From NCBI GenBank assembly GCA_946887075.1, contig CAMPKA010000007.1:58391-122390 (forward strand): DNA of 64,000 bases, read 5' to 3'. The position numbers and the translations under genes were made by a program. The DNA comes from an uncultured Salinimicrobium sp. (GTDB lineage: Bacteria; Bacteroidota; Bacteroidia; Flavobacteriales; Flavobacteriaceae). Each line of letters starts with the position of its first letter. Within the stretch, counting starts at the first letter, position 1. Shown one piece after another: positions 9,401 to 16,468 of this stretch. The notes beneath the pieces were generated by a model. The model saw nothing but the letters and a program-made list of their open reading frames with translations, was not told the DNA's origin and did not search any database.

Positions 9401-9643
9401 AAGAGAATGCGTGATTTGGAGCATAAACTGCTCGAATTTGAAGAGGCTGAAATTCTGCAGGAAAGCGGAGAAAGAAGAAAGGCTACTACGGGTAAGGATC
9501 AGTTCAGTAATCCGACCGAATACCTGGACCGAGAACCAACGGAATATTTTGAGAAGACAGAGCTTTTAAACAGACAAAGTTTACCTTTGCGGTCAATATT
9601 TCGGGAAAAGGTTCGGGAGTATTTTGAAAATGATGAGAATTGA
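6428..9643 (+). CDS. DUF4175 family giant coiled-coil membrane protein
   Basis: Protein of 1071 residues. Three hydrophobic helices near the N-terminus (about 24-46, 57-80 and 148-172) are followed by a beta-rich region (about 175-490) and then some 450 residues of very glutamate/glutamine/lysine-rich helix with repeated EELEEF-, KLEEM- and EEQE-type heptads. The C-terminus is about 100 residues (EYLDREPTEYFEKTELL). I recognise it as DUF4175, a Bacteroidota family of unknown function that usually precedes ybeY. Predicted layout: inner-membrane anchor with a large coiled-coil domain on one side. Divergent from gltX. The ybeY start overlaps its end by 20 bp. Family call is good; function is open. 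Confidence 0.88.
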   Translation: MESLIEVRRKLRAFIRKYYWSQLLRGLILFCALGSVYIMALLLLEHLLWFGKGGRSFLFWSFVCISTLLFTRLIVYPLLTLFRIRKGLKDSEAASLIGRHFPEVGDKLVNLLQLSRSREKTELLLASIEQKAVEIRPVPFSRAVDLKKSLLFLRYLLIPLGIFLLFFLIGRIDVFSESYGRVLHYRSEFDPPAPFRFRLDRDDLVVLENQELHLRIITEGNVIPETASILIGEQEYFLVKESPGIFSYRTGNVTEPFRFRLRSNGITSEAYEVKVIPVPVIQNFRMVVVPPGYTGILPDTIEGTGNAKIPMGSLVHWDLETEKTSSMDLRTQDTIFNLTRNGSRFGITRKLFSDFSYEISSSNEAIRDYEKLQYEIRVMEDRYPQLNVEFKKDSLREAVYFRGLASDDYGITAVDLVYYPEGQSNEVHRERLQGSGGVLSEVLGVFPDSIAVKEGVPYVIFLEAWDNDRVSGPKKKRSDSFTFRKDTAEEEIKKNLEAQRTAAEALGKAIDQLEQTEDDIRDLERQGLQKKGLDYRDRKAIQNLLERQRQQDRILEQFNQQMERTLQEDSQEPDLLRNAVKERLREREKDLEENEKLLEELEEFTEKLKEEGLTEKLEEMARKTAAQERNLKLLLELTKKFYVQQKLSRLTDKLDELGSRQEELSEMEDTVKEQDSLNRETQQAFDELRELGIENGKLEEPLDMEERNEEMESIRDHQERAQRELEKEEQDSGQEEQEKAGKKLREMAADMERSLKMSAAMRMQEDVEMLRRILDNLVVFSFSQEDLMSKFEGGAEGTSFVKNLKEQDVLKENFQHIDDSLYALAVRNPMISEEVIDKVSGVEYNLEQALKRFSSNEVRSGIGSQQYVIKGSNDLALLLLGILGNMEQMLNSGTAGQGDQSGEKQLQDIIMEQRDLGDQMEKGVEQREKSGSGEKEGSDGDLYRIFQEQQMLRKALEDALEDTPGQGKELTKEMEEIEQELLENGFDPQTLKRMRDLEHKLLEFEEAEILQESGERRKATTGKDQFSNPTEYLDREPTEYFEKTELLNRQSLPLRSIFREKVREYFENDEN

Positions 9644-10061
9644 GTTTTATTCGGAGAACGATTTTAACCTTCAGGACGAGGACAGGTTCAGGGATTGGCT
9701 GGAGCGGGTGGCTCGGTCTGAAGAGAGGTCTATTGGGGAGATCAGCTTTGTCTTCTGTGATGACGACTATCTCCTAGAGATCAATCAAAAATTTCTTCAG
9801 CATGATACCTATACAGATATTATCACCTTTGACAATTCTGTAGGAAAAATCCTCAACGCTGATATTTACATAAGCACCGACCGGGTGATTGAGAACGCGG
9901 ATCTGTATGAGGTGAAGTTTGTTGAAGAGCTTCGAAGAGTGATGGTTCATGGAGTTCTTCACCTGTGCGGGTACAAGGACCGGACCTCCGAAGAAAAGAG
10001 GGAAATGAGGACCATGGAGGATGAAAAGATCAAAATGTTCCACGTGGAACAAAATCAGTAG
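9624..10061 (+). CDS. ybeY: Endoribonuclease / rRNA maturation factor YbeY
   Basis: Protein of 145 residues of the UPF0054/YbeY metal-dependent RNase family, which acts in 16S rRNA 3'-end maturation and ribosome quality control. The motif [11 protein letters not shown] supplies the first two histidine ligands, but the usual third histidine (HxxxHxxxxxH) is replaced by aspartate. I recall the same variation in other Bacteroidota. Several ATGs are possible (9624, 9630, 9633); the first is given and overlaps the DUF4175 gene by 20 bp. The last codons (MFHVEQNQ) are written by a parS-type palindrome at 10036-10051. mnmG starts 2 bp after the stop. Confidence 0.93.
   Translation: MKMMRIEFYSENDFNLQDEDRFRDWLERVARSEERSIGEISFVFCDDDYLLEINQKFLQHDTYTDIITFDNSVGKILNADIYISTDRVIENADLYEVKFVEELRRVMVHGVLHLCGYKDRTSEEKREMRTMEDEKIKMFHVEQNQ
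10036..10051. other. parS-type centromere site 1 (inside the end of ybeY)
   Basis: The 16-base perfect palindrome TGTTCCACGTGGAACA matches the bacterial parS consensus bound by ParB (close to TGTTTCACGTGAAACA). It lies in the last codons of ybeY, where it encodes MFHVEQ. A second copy with the same 14-base core lies 1.9 kb downstream, after mnmG. parS sites normally cluster near the replication origin. parA and parB are not in this window. Confidence 0.85.
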
Positions 10062-10063
10062 AT

Positions 10064-11935
10064 ATGTTTAAGGAAGTATACGATGTCATCGTTATAGGAG
10101 GTGGGCATGCTGGAAGTGAGGCCGCTGCCGCGGCGGCCAACATGGGGTGTCATACCCTTCTGGTAACGATGAACCTGCAGAACATCGCTCAGATGAGTTG
10201 CAATCCTGCGATGGGTGGGATTGCCAAAGGTCAGATCGTTCGGGAGATTGATGCTCTTGGGGGTTATAGTGGCCTGGTGAGTGATACCAGTGCCATTCAG
10301 TTCAAAATGCTGAATAAGAGCAAAGGTCCGGCGATGTGGAGTCCAAGAGTCCAAAGTGATCGGATGCTTTTTGCTGAACATTGGAGGCAGCGTCTTGAAC
10401 GAACCCGCAACCTCGATTTTTACCAGGAAATGGTCAATGGCCTGATAACCTCTAAAGGAAAGATTACAGGGGTTAAGACTTCCCTGGGGCTCGAGATCAA
10501 AGGGAAAACCGTCATACTCACCAATGGCACCTTCCTCAATGGATTGATCCATATTGGGGATAAACAGTTCGGCGGCGGCAGAGCGGGGGAGCGGGCAGCT
10601 ACCGGAATCACTGAGGCCCTGGTTCAATTCGGTTTTGAAGCTGGTAGAATGAAAACCGGAACGCCCCCAAGGGTGGATGGTAGGTCTCTTGATTATACCA
10701 AAATGGTTGAGCAACCTGGAGACGAGGAACCCGGAAAATTTTCCTTTTCAGGAGAGGCCAAACCGCTTGCACAACAACGTTCCTGTTTCATGGCCTATAC
10801 ATCTCCAGAGGTTCATGATATCCTTAGGGAAGGTTTTGATCGTTCGCCCATGTTTAACGGGAGGATTAAGAGCATTGGTCCGAGGTATTGCCCCTCGATC
10901 GAAGATAAAATCAACAGGTTTGCTGATAAGGACCGGCATCAGCTTTTCGTGGAGCCAGAAGGATGGAACACCGTCGAAATGTATATCAATGGTTTTTCAA
11001 CCTCCCTGCCCGAGGAGATACAGTTTAAAGCTTTAAAAAGCGTTCCTGGTTTTGAAAAGGTAAAATTCTTCAGACCGGGCTACGCTATCGAGTATGATTA
11101 TTTTCCTCCCACTCAATTGAAACACACCTTGGAAACAAAACTGGTGTCTGGACTTTATTTTGCGGGCCAGATAAACGGGACCACAGGGTATGAAGAGGCG
11201 GCTTCGCAGGGTATTATGGCAGGTATCAATGCTGCTCTGCAGGTCCAGGAAAAGGAGGAGTTTATTCTGGGAAGGGAAGAAGCTTATATAGGAGTTCTGA
11301 TCGATGATCTGATCACAAAGGGGACAGAAGAGCCCTATCGAATGTTTACTTCGAGGGCGGAATACAGAACCCTGCTACGACAGGATAATGCGGATCTGAG
11401 ACTTACGGGTCGATCTTTTGAAATAGGACTAGCCACCGAGGAGAGAATGAAGAGAATGGAAAACAAGGAAAAAAAATCCAAATCTTTTGTCGCGTTTCTC
11501 AGAGAGACGAGTGTCGCACCTGCGGAGGCCAATCCGGTCCTGGAAGCCCGGAATTCGGCACCGATGAAACAGAGTGATAAAATATTCAAAATATTTTCAC
11601 GCCCGGATCTTACCATGAATGATATCAGGAAGTTTCCGGGAGTGGAGGCATATATTGAATCGGAAGCTTTGGGAGAAGAGGAGCTTGAGCAGGCTGAAAT
11701 TCAGGTCAAATATGCTGGGTATATTCAGAAGGAAAAAAACAATGCCGACAAACTCCATCGGCTGGAGGGCATTAAAATTCCTAAGGATTTTGATTACAAC
11801 CGCATGAAATCGATGTCTTTTGAAGCTCGGGAAAAACTCAAAAAAATTCGTCCGACTTCTGTTTCTCAAGCATCTCGCATCAGCGGGGTCAGTCCCAATG
11901 ATATTTCTGTTCTCCTGGTTTACATGGGAAGATAA
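10064..11935 (+). CDS. mnmG: tRNA uridine-5-carboxymethylaminomethyl(34) synthesis enzyme MnmG (GidA)
   Basis: FAD-dependent protein of 623 residues which, with MnmE, installs the cmnm5/nm5 group on U34 of certain tRNAs. The N-terminal dinucleotide-binding motif [10 protein letters not shown] is at about residues 12-21, with the family signature [16 protein letters not shown], a second signature [16 protein letters not shown], and a C-terminal helical MnmE/tRNA-binding domain. Length is normal (about 620-630). It begins 2 bp after ybeY, so the two are surely co-transcribed, and it is bracketed by two parS-type sites. Proximity of mnmG (gidA) to the origin is known in many bacteria. Confidence 0.97.
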   Translation: MFKEVYDVIVIGGGHAGSEAAAAAANMGCHTLLVTMNLQNIAQMSCNPAMGGIAKGQIVREIDALGGYSGLVSDTSAIQFKMLNKSKGPAMWSPRVQSDRMLFAEHWRQRLERTRNLDFYQEMVNGLITSKGKITGVKTSLGLEIKGKTVILTNGTFLNGLIHIGDKQFGGGRAGERAATGITEALVQFGFEAGRMKTGTPPRVDGRSLDYTKMVEQPGDEEPGKFSFSGEAKPLAQQRSCFMAYTSPEVHDILREGFDRSPMFNGRIKSIGPRYCPSIEDKINRFADKDRHQLFVEPEGWNTVEMYINGFSTSLPEEIQFKALKSVPGFEKVKFFRPGYAIEYDYFPPTQLKHTLETKLVSGLYFAGQINGTTGYEEAASQGIMAGINAALQVQEKEEFILGREEAYIGVLIDDLITKGTEEPYRMFTSRAEYRTLLRQDNADLRLTGRSFEIGLATEERMKRMENKEKKSKSFVAFLRETSVAPAEANPVLEARNSAPMKQSDKIFKIFSRPDLTMNDIRKFPGVEAYIESEALGEEELEQAEIQVKYAGYIQKEKNNADKLHRLEGIKIPKDFDYNRMKSMSFEAREKLKKIRPTSVSQASRISGVSPNDISVLLVYMGR

Positions 11936-11936
11936 T

Positions 11937-11952
11937 AGTTCCACGTGGAACA
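11937..11952. other. parS-type centromere site 2 (after mnmG)
   Basis: AGTTCCACGTGGAACA shares the 14-base palindromic core GTTCCACGTGGAAC (11938-11951) with site 1 and differs only at the first base. It starts 2 bp after the mnmG stop, in the short gap before the methyltransferase gene. Two copies of a 14-mer within 2 kb is far beyond chance for a 64-kb window. Confidence 0.82.
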
Positions 11953-11972
11953 AATGCGATTGATCTGAAAGA

Positions 11973-12848
11973 GTGGAAGAAAAAAAATTAAATCTTAGGG
12001 TGGAAGGTTCACTGGTTATGCGTTGCAAGGACCACAGCGTCAGTGGAGAAATATTCGAACTGAGGAAAGCCGAACCTTATGATCTCATGTACACCTTTCC
12101 TGTGCCTGATGCGGACTCCCTAGCGAAATATTACAAAAGCAGCAAATATATTTCCCATACCAATTCAAAAAATTCCTTCCGGGAGAAACTTTATCATCTG
12201 GTCAGGAACCTGATGCTTCGACAAAAATTGCGTTGGATAAACAAAATGGCACCGGGTAAAACTTCCCTTTTGGACATCGGAGCAGGCACAGGACATTTTG
12301 TTTCAGAAGCTTCGAAAGTTGGATGGGATGCCGAGGGCGTTGAGCCTAATCCCGACGCCAGGAGAGTGGCAGCAGAATCGGGAGTGATGCTGCGGGATAA
12401 TCTGGAATCCTTGCGACCCGGAAAATTCGATGTGATCACAATGTGGCATGTGCTGGAACATGTGTCGGACCTGGAAGGACAGTTGACTCTGTTAGATGAC
12501 CTGCTTGCCGAACATGGTCTCCTGATAATCGCCGTACCCAATTACAAAAGTTGGGATGCTCAGAAATATGGACCGAACTGGGCGGCTTTTGATGTGCCCA
12601 GACATCTATATCATTTTTCCCGAAAGTCCATTCGGGAAATATTTGGAGAAGTTGGATTTGTTGTTGTACAAGAGAAGGGTCTTTTTTTTGATCCTTGGTA
12701 TGTCAGCCTCCTCTCCGAAAGTTATCTGGGTAACCCTTTTCCATTGTTCAAAGCAATGCTCCAGGGATTACGCTCCACTATGCAGGCCTGGCGAACCGGG
12801 GAGCATTCGTCTGTTGTCTATTTTATCCGCCGGAGAGACTCAAAATGA
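11973..12848 (+). CDS. Class I SAM-dependent methyltransferase
   Basis: Protein of 291 residues from a GTG at 11973; an alternative ATG at 12018 would give 276 residues starting MRCKDHSVSGE. An N-terminal segment (KDHSVSGEIFELRK, then YYKSSKYISHT) characteristic of this Bacteroidota methyltransferase group precedes the Rossmann SAM-binding motif LLDIGAGTGHFV (about 98-109). Motif II is VEPNPDARRVA and the post-motif is MWHVLEHVSD. The family resembles O-methyltransferases acting on polysaccharide or quinone-like acceptors, but the substrate is not evident. It follows the second parS site; an in-frame stop at 11961 limits the start upstream. Start choice uncertain. Confidence 0.88.
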   Translation: MEEKKLNLRVEGSLVMRCKDHSVSGEIFELRKAEPYDLMYTFPVPDADSLAKYYKSSKYISHTNSKNSFREKLYHLVRNLMLRQKLRWINKMAPGKTSLLDIGAGTGHFVSEASKVGWDAEGVEPNPDARRVAAESGVMLRDNLESLRPGKFDVITMWHVLEHVSDLEGQLTLLDDLLAEHGLLIIAVPNYKSWDAQKYGPNWAAFDVPRHLYHFSRKSIREIFGEVGFVVVQEKGLFFDPWYVSLLSESYLGNPFPLFKAMLQGLRSTMQAWRTGEHSSVVYFIRRRDSK

Positions 12849-13017
12849 TTTTAAAGGCTTCTGACGCGCTTTCTCTTACGCGGATTGCCAGGACCCCTTC
12901 TTTTTTTTAAAAACGGATTTGAGCGTTTTAAATAAAGGCTTTTACTATAGAGTAAGATGATCTATATATAAATAATAATCAATTTAATTTATTTATCCGG
13001 AAATCAGGGATGCCCCG

Positions 13018-13046
13018 TTGCCTTCTCAGAATGTTTTCTATTTTTG
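13018..13046 (+). promoter_or_regulatory. Promoter of the OmpH-like lipoprotein gene
   Basis: TTG (13018-13020) and TATTTTTG (13039-13046) are separated by 18 bp, a full match to the Bacteroidota housekeeping promoter TTG-N17-23-TAnnTTTG. The -7 element ends 16 bp before the ATG at 13063. It sits at the end of a 214-bp AT-rich spacer (12849-13062) that otherwise holds a T-run at about 12900-12908 and no other clear element. Confidence 0.65.
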
Positions 13047-13062
13047 GGGAAATTTACAAATC

Positions 13063-13590
13063 ATGAAAAGATCACTTATAATTTTTGCGCTTGCTGTGTT
13101 GATGTCAGCCTGCGATAAGGAAAAAACTGCTTATGTGGACACCACACGTCTAATCCAGGAGTTCTCTGAAATGAAGGAAGTAGAAGCTGCTTTTACACAA
13201 AAAGGGGATGCATTAAAGCAAGAAATGGATTCCATTGCTCGAAACTTTCAGCAGGAGGTTCTGGAGTATCAGGAAAATCGGATGACGATGTCCCAGGCGG
13301 AAAGACAGGCGGCGGAACAAGAACTTATGGCGAAGCAACAGGCCCTCCAGCAGGAGCAGCAAATGAAAAGCAGTCTCCTGAGAAAAGAAAGCGATGCGGC
13401 AATCGATTCCCTGGTGACCACGGTTAAGGATTTTGTGGCGGACTATGGGGAGGAGAATGGCTATACCTATATCTTCGGTTCCAATGAGTCAGCCAATATC
13501 ATGTACGCAAAAGAAGGGCTAGACATAACCGATGAGGTATTGGCCCAACTCAATGCCGGTTCAAGCACCGAGTCCGAAGGGACGGAGTGA
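13063..13590 (+). CDS. OmpH/Skp-family periplasmic chaperone-like lipoprotein
   Basis: Protein of 175 residues. A lipoprotein signal peptide (MKRSLIIFALAVLMSAC, lipidated cysteine at residue 17) is followed by an OmpH/Skp-type core: YVDTTRLIQEF strand, long glutamine-rich coiled-coil arms (about 40-125), and a return strand NGYTYIFGSNESANIMYA. Skp-like proteins hold unfolded outer-membrane proteins in the periplasm. Here the chaperone would be membrane-tethered. I chose ATG 13063 over an upstream TTG because the lipoprotein signal starts there and a promoter overlaps the TTG. Convergent with the DoxX gene, 9 bp apart. Confidence 0.88.
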   Translation: MKRSLIIFALAVLMSACDKEKTAYVDTTRLIQEFSEMKEVEAAFTQKGDALKQEMDSIARNFQQEVLEYQENRMTMSQAERQAAEQELMAKQQALQQEQQMKSSLLRKESDAAIDSLVTTVKDFVADYGEENGYTYIFGSNESANIMYAKEGLDITDEVLAQLNAGSSTESEGTE

Positions 13591-13599
13591 TTGGGCTGG

Positions 13600-14004
13600 C
13601 TAGGAGACCCTGCTCACCATATAGATCCCCAGAATCACTACCAGAAAATAACCGCATATAGTGAATGCGCCGGCGTAGTCCTTGGCAATGCGTTGTCCGA
13701 ACAGCAGCATCAAGAGGGTGACTCCGGCGAGGACGAGAGCCCATAACGCGGTTTCTGCCTGAGCATACAACCAGAGCATAAAGATCCCATACAACGCAAG
13801 AATTCCGGAAAGGACCTCAAGGATCAGAATTATAACCAGGAGCATAGGAACCATTCTTCCCAGGAAGCTTCCTTTAAAATGTCCGGTCAACCAATTGAGA
13901 TTGCCGCTCCAGTCGAATATTTTATCCAGGCCGGATTGCAAGAAAGTAATGGCTGTGAACAGGAGGATAAGATATATAGGTATTTTAGGTGCGTATTCTT
14001 CCAT
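13600..14004 (-). CDS. DoxX family membrane protein
   Basis: Protein of 134 residues with four hydrophobic helices (about 8-24, 50-72, 76-98 and 109-130) and the DoxX-type N-terminal pattern LFTAITFLQSGLDKIFDW. DoxX-like proteins are small inner-membrane proteins linked to redox and sulfur stress in some bacteria; the exact role in Flavobacteria is unknown. It ends 9 bp from the OmpH-like gene and starts 7 bp after the holB stop on the same strand, so it probably shares the holB transcript. Confidence 0.85.
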   Translation of the reverse strand: MEEYAPKIPIYLILLFTAITFLQSGLDKIFDWSGNLNWLTGHFKGSFLGRMVPMLLVIILILEVLSGILALYGIFMLWLYAQAETALWALVLAGVTLLMLLFGQRIAKDYAGAFTICGYFLVVILGIYMVSRVS

Positions 14005-14011
14005 TATAAAT

Positions 14012-15160
14012 CTATTTTTTATGGATGAGACGGGTAAGTTTTATTGAGAGGTCGGTCAAAATTATCTTTGCATTTCCGTTTCGTTCTATGTGGTAGGCAG
14101 CTTCCTCCAGTTCCTTTGTGATGCTAAGGATATTCCCACCATGAACAAATGGGGCAAAATTCTCCATCTTAAAACCTTCGGTTTGAGGCTCCATGTAGAC
14201 AAGACTCGGAGAACTGTAGTTTTGATGGAGGGCCTGACGAAAAAACTCACTGCAGTAAGACAAGAATTTCTTCTGGACTTCCCTTCCTTCTCCAGAAAGG
14301 CTTTCGCTCCAGGTGAGAAGTTCGCCGAGAGCGGAGGGATTGGTCTTAGCTTTGAACGCGCTCCGGACCCAATAGATAAACCACTGTTCAAATTGCTCAT
14401 CTCCCTGGTCTTGCCTTAGGATTTGTAATGCGGCATTGTAATCTCCATTAGCCCTGCGGGCTACCATATGAGCTTTTGACCCCTCGCAGTATTGCCGCTG
14501 CACGAGTTCGCCTGCGATTACATTTTCGTTGAGCCGCGGAAAATGGAGCACCTGACACCGGGAATGTATTGTTTGCAGGATGTTATCCTCCTCTTCTGCG
14601 ATCAATAAAAAAAGGGTCTTTTCAGGTGGCTCCTCGATCAACTTCAACAGTTTATTGGCGCAGGATTCGTTCATCTTATCGGCCATCCAGATGATCATGA
14701 TCTTGTATCCTCCCTCATATGACTTCAGGGAGAGAGATTTAACAATGTCCTGAGCTTCATCTACTCCTATCTTACCCTGTTTGTTTTCCACACCCAGTGC
14801 TCTGTACCAATCAAATAGACTACCATAAGGGGAGTGTTCAAGAAAACTTCTCCAATCTGACGCAAAATGTGACGATACCGGGCTTTTTTTAACCCTGGCA
14901 TTGGCAGCTACGGGGAAGGCAAAGTGAAGATCCGGATGACTTAGCTTGTTCATCTTGATATTGCAGGACTCGCTCCCCGTGGTATTTTCACCCCTCAGAT
15001 TGCCGCAAAGAATATATTGGGCGTATGCAATGGCCATAGGTAAAGGGCCGCTACCACTGGGTCCTACAAACAGTTGGGCATGTGGAATCCTTCCTCTGTC
15101 CACTGTTGTAGTAAGGTGATTTTTGATGTGGGGAAGGCCCAAAACCTGAGAAAACAGCAT
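14012..15160 (-). CDS. holB: DNA polymerase III subunit delta-prime
   Basis: Clamp-loader delta-prime subunit of 382 residues. From the start MLFSQVLGLPHIKNHL there is the RuvB-like AAA fold: PHAQLFVGPSGSG, then KIGVDEAQDIVKSLSLKSYEGGYK and ANKLLKLIEEPPEKTLFLL, and the arginine-finger-region sequence TIHSRCQVLHFP. The P-loop is degenerate (GPSGSGPLP, no GKT), as expected for delta-prime, which does not hydrolyse ATP. The open frame extends 63 codons further upstream across the pgk start, but ATG 15160 is the family start and leaves a 70-bp divergent spacer to pgk. Confidence 0.92.
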   Translation of the reverse strand: MLFSQVLGLPHIKNHLTTTVDRGRIPHAQLFVGPSGSGPLPMAIAYAQYILCGNLRGENTTGSESCNIKMNKLSHPDLHFAFPVAANARVKKSPVSSHFASDWRSFLEHSPYGSLFDWYRALGVENKQGKIGVDEAQDIVKSLSLKSYEGGYKIMIIWMADKMNESCANKLLKLIEEPPEKTLFLLIAEEEDNILQTIHSRCQVLHFPRLNENVIAGELVQRQYCEGSKAHMVARRANGDYNAALQILRQDQGDEQFEQWFIYWVRSAFKAKTNPSALGELLTWSESLSGEGREVQKKFLSYCSEFFRQALHQNYSSPSLVYMEPQTEGFKMENFAPFVHGGNILSITKELEEAAYHIERNGNAKIILTDLSIKLTRLIHKK

Positions 15161-15230
15161 AAGCAAAGATAAAATTTCTTCACACTTTCCTATCTTAGGG
15201 AAAATTTTTATTCGAGCTAAAAATTGCGCT

Positions 15231-16415
15231 ATGAAGACCGTAAACGATATTGATTTCAAAAACAAAAAGGCTTTGATCCGTGTGGATTTCAATGTTCCCC
15301 TGAACCAGGAGAACAAAGTGACCGACGATAGTCGTATCCAGGCGGCCAAACCAACAGTGGAGAAGATACTTAAGGACGGAGGCAGCGCGATCCTGATGTC
15401 TCACCTGGGTCGTCCTGAGGGACAGGATCAGAAATATTCTCTGGAACATATTGTTTCCAAAGTTTCAGAGGTATTGGGCCATGAGGTGAAATTTGTCTCA
15501 GAAAGCCGCGGAGAGAAAGTCAGAAAGGCGGCTGAGAACCTGAAGCCGGGAGAAGTGCTTCTACTGGAGAACCTTCGTTTTCATCAGGAGGAAAAAAAGG
15601 GGGATGAAAAATTTGCAAAGGAACTTGCCGCTCTCGGAGATGTCTATGTGAATGATGCCTTCGGCACCGCGCATCGCGCCCATGCTTCCACCACTATTGC
15701 AGCCCGGTTTGCCAAGGAAAAATGTTTTGGTCTTTTACTGGCACGTGAAATGGAGAGTCTCGATAAGGTCCTGGAGAATCCCAAGAGACCGCTGACTGCA
15801 GTGTTAGGAGGAGCTAAGGTCTCAACGAAGATCACGGTGATCGAGAATATCCTGGATAAGGTCGACCACCTCATCATTGCTGGTGGAATGGCTTACACCT
15901 TCACCAAAGCCCGGGGCGGAAGCATCGGAAGTTCTCTGGTAGAAGACGAAAAACAGGACCTGGCCTTGAAAATTTTAAAGGCAGCTGATGCAAAAGGAGT
16001 GGCGGTACACCTTCCGGTGGATGCTGTTATAGCGGACAGTTTTTCTGAACTTGCCAATACAGAGGTGGTGCCTGTCGGGGAAATCCCGGACGGTTGGATG
16101 GGGCTTGACATCGGACCTGATACCATTAATACTTTTGAGAAAGTAATTGAATCGTCCAATACGATACTCTGGAATGGTCCGATGGGGGTTTTTGAAATGG
16201 AACCCTTTGCAAAGGGCACAATTGCCGTCGGACGTGCCATTGCAAAGGCAACAAATGGAGGTGCCTTTTCCCTCGTAGGGGGCGGAGATTCAGTTGCAGC
16301 TGTCAAAAAATACGACCTGGAAGAAGAGGTGAGTTATGTTTCTACGGGAGGTGGCGCCATGCTCGAAATGCTGGAAGGCAAAAGTCTACCTGGAATTGAG
16401 GCTCTGAAAGTCTAA
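15231..16415 (+). CDS. pgk: Phosphoglycerate kinase
   Basis: Phosphoglycerate kinase of 394 residues, interconverting 1,3-bisphosphoglycerate + ADP and 3-phosphoglycerate + ATP in glycolysis and gluconeogenesis. Visible motifs: RVDFNVPL (about 18-25), substrate-binding LMSHLGRPEG, hinge GGAKVSTKI, and nucleotide-binding NGPMGVFE and GGGDSVAAV. Full length for the bacterial enzyme. Divergent from holB; followed after 53 bp by the LysM transglycosylase gene on the same strand. Confidence 0.98.
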   Translation: MKTVNDIDFKNKKALIRVDFNVPLNQENKVTDDSRIQAAKPTVEKILKDGGSAILMSHLGRPEGQDQKYSLEHIVSKVSEVLGHEVKFVSESRGEKVRKAAENLKPGEVLLLENLRFHQEEKKGDEKFAKELAALGDVYVNDAFGTAHRAHASTTIAARFAKEKCFGLLLAREMESLDKVLENPKRPLTAVLGGAKVSTKITVIENILDKVDHLIIAGGMAYTFTKARGGSIGSSLVEDEKQDLALKILKAADAKGVAVHLPVDAVIADSFSELANTEVVPVGEIPDGWMGLDIGPDTINTFEKVIESSNTILWNGPMGVFEMEPFAKGTIAVGRAIAKATNGGAFSLVGGGDSVAAVKKYDLEEEVSYVSTGGGAMLEMLEGKSLPGIEALKV

Positions 16416-16468
16416 AGAGGTACAATAATTGAAGGATATTGACAGGTCCCTTCAAAACTGATCAAGAA

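Noticed and set aside
10055..10714. 219-residue open frame opposite mnmG
   Set aside because: It is a shadow of mnmG codons on the other strand, low in coding character and without a recognisable domain.
12849..13017. Possible terminator after the methyltransferase gene
   Set aside because: There is a T-run at about 12900, but the preceding sequence only allows a 4-bp CGCG stem, too weak to call.
15164..15171. TATCTTTG on the minus strand 3 bp before holB as a leaderless promoter
   Set aside because: No TTG lies at the right distance upstream, so the 8-base match alone is weak evidence.
15161..15349. 63-codon N-terminal extension of holB across the pgk start
   Set aside because: The extension overlaps the conserved start of pgk on the other strand and does not resemble clamp-loader proteins. 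The family start is ATG 15160.
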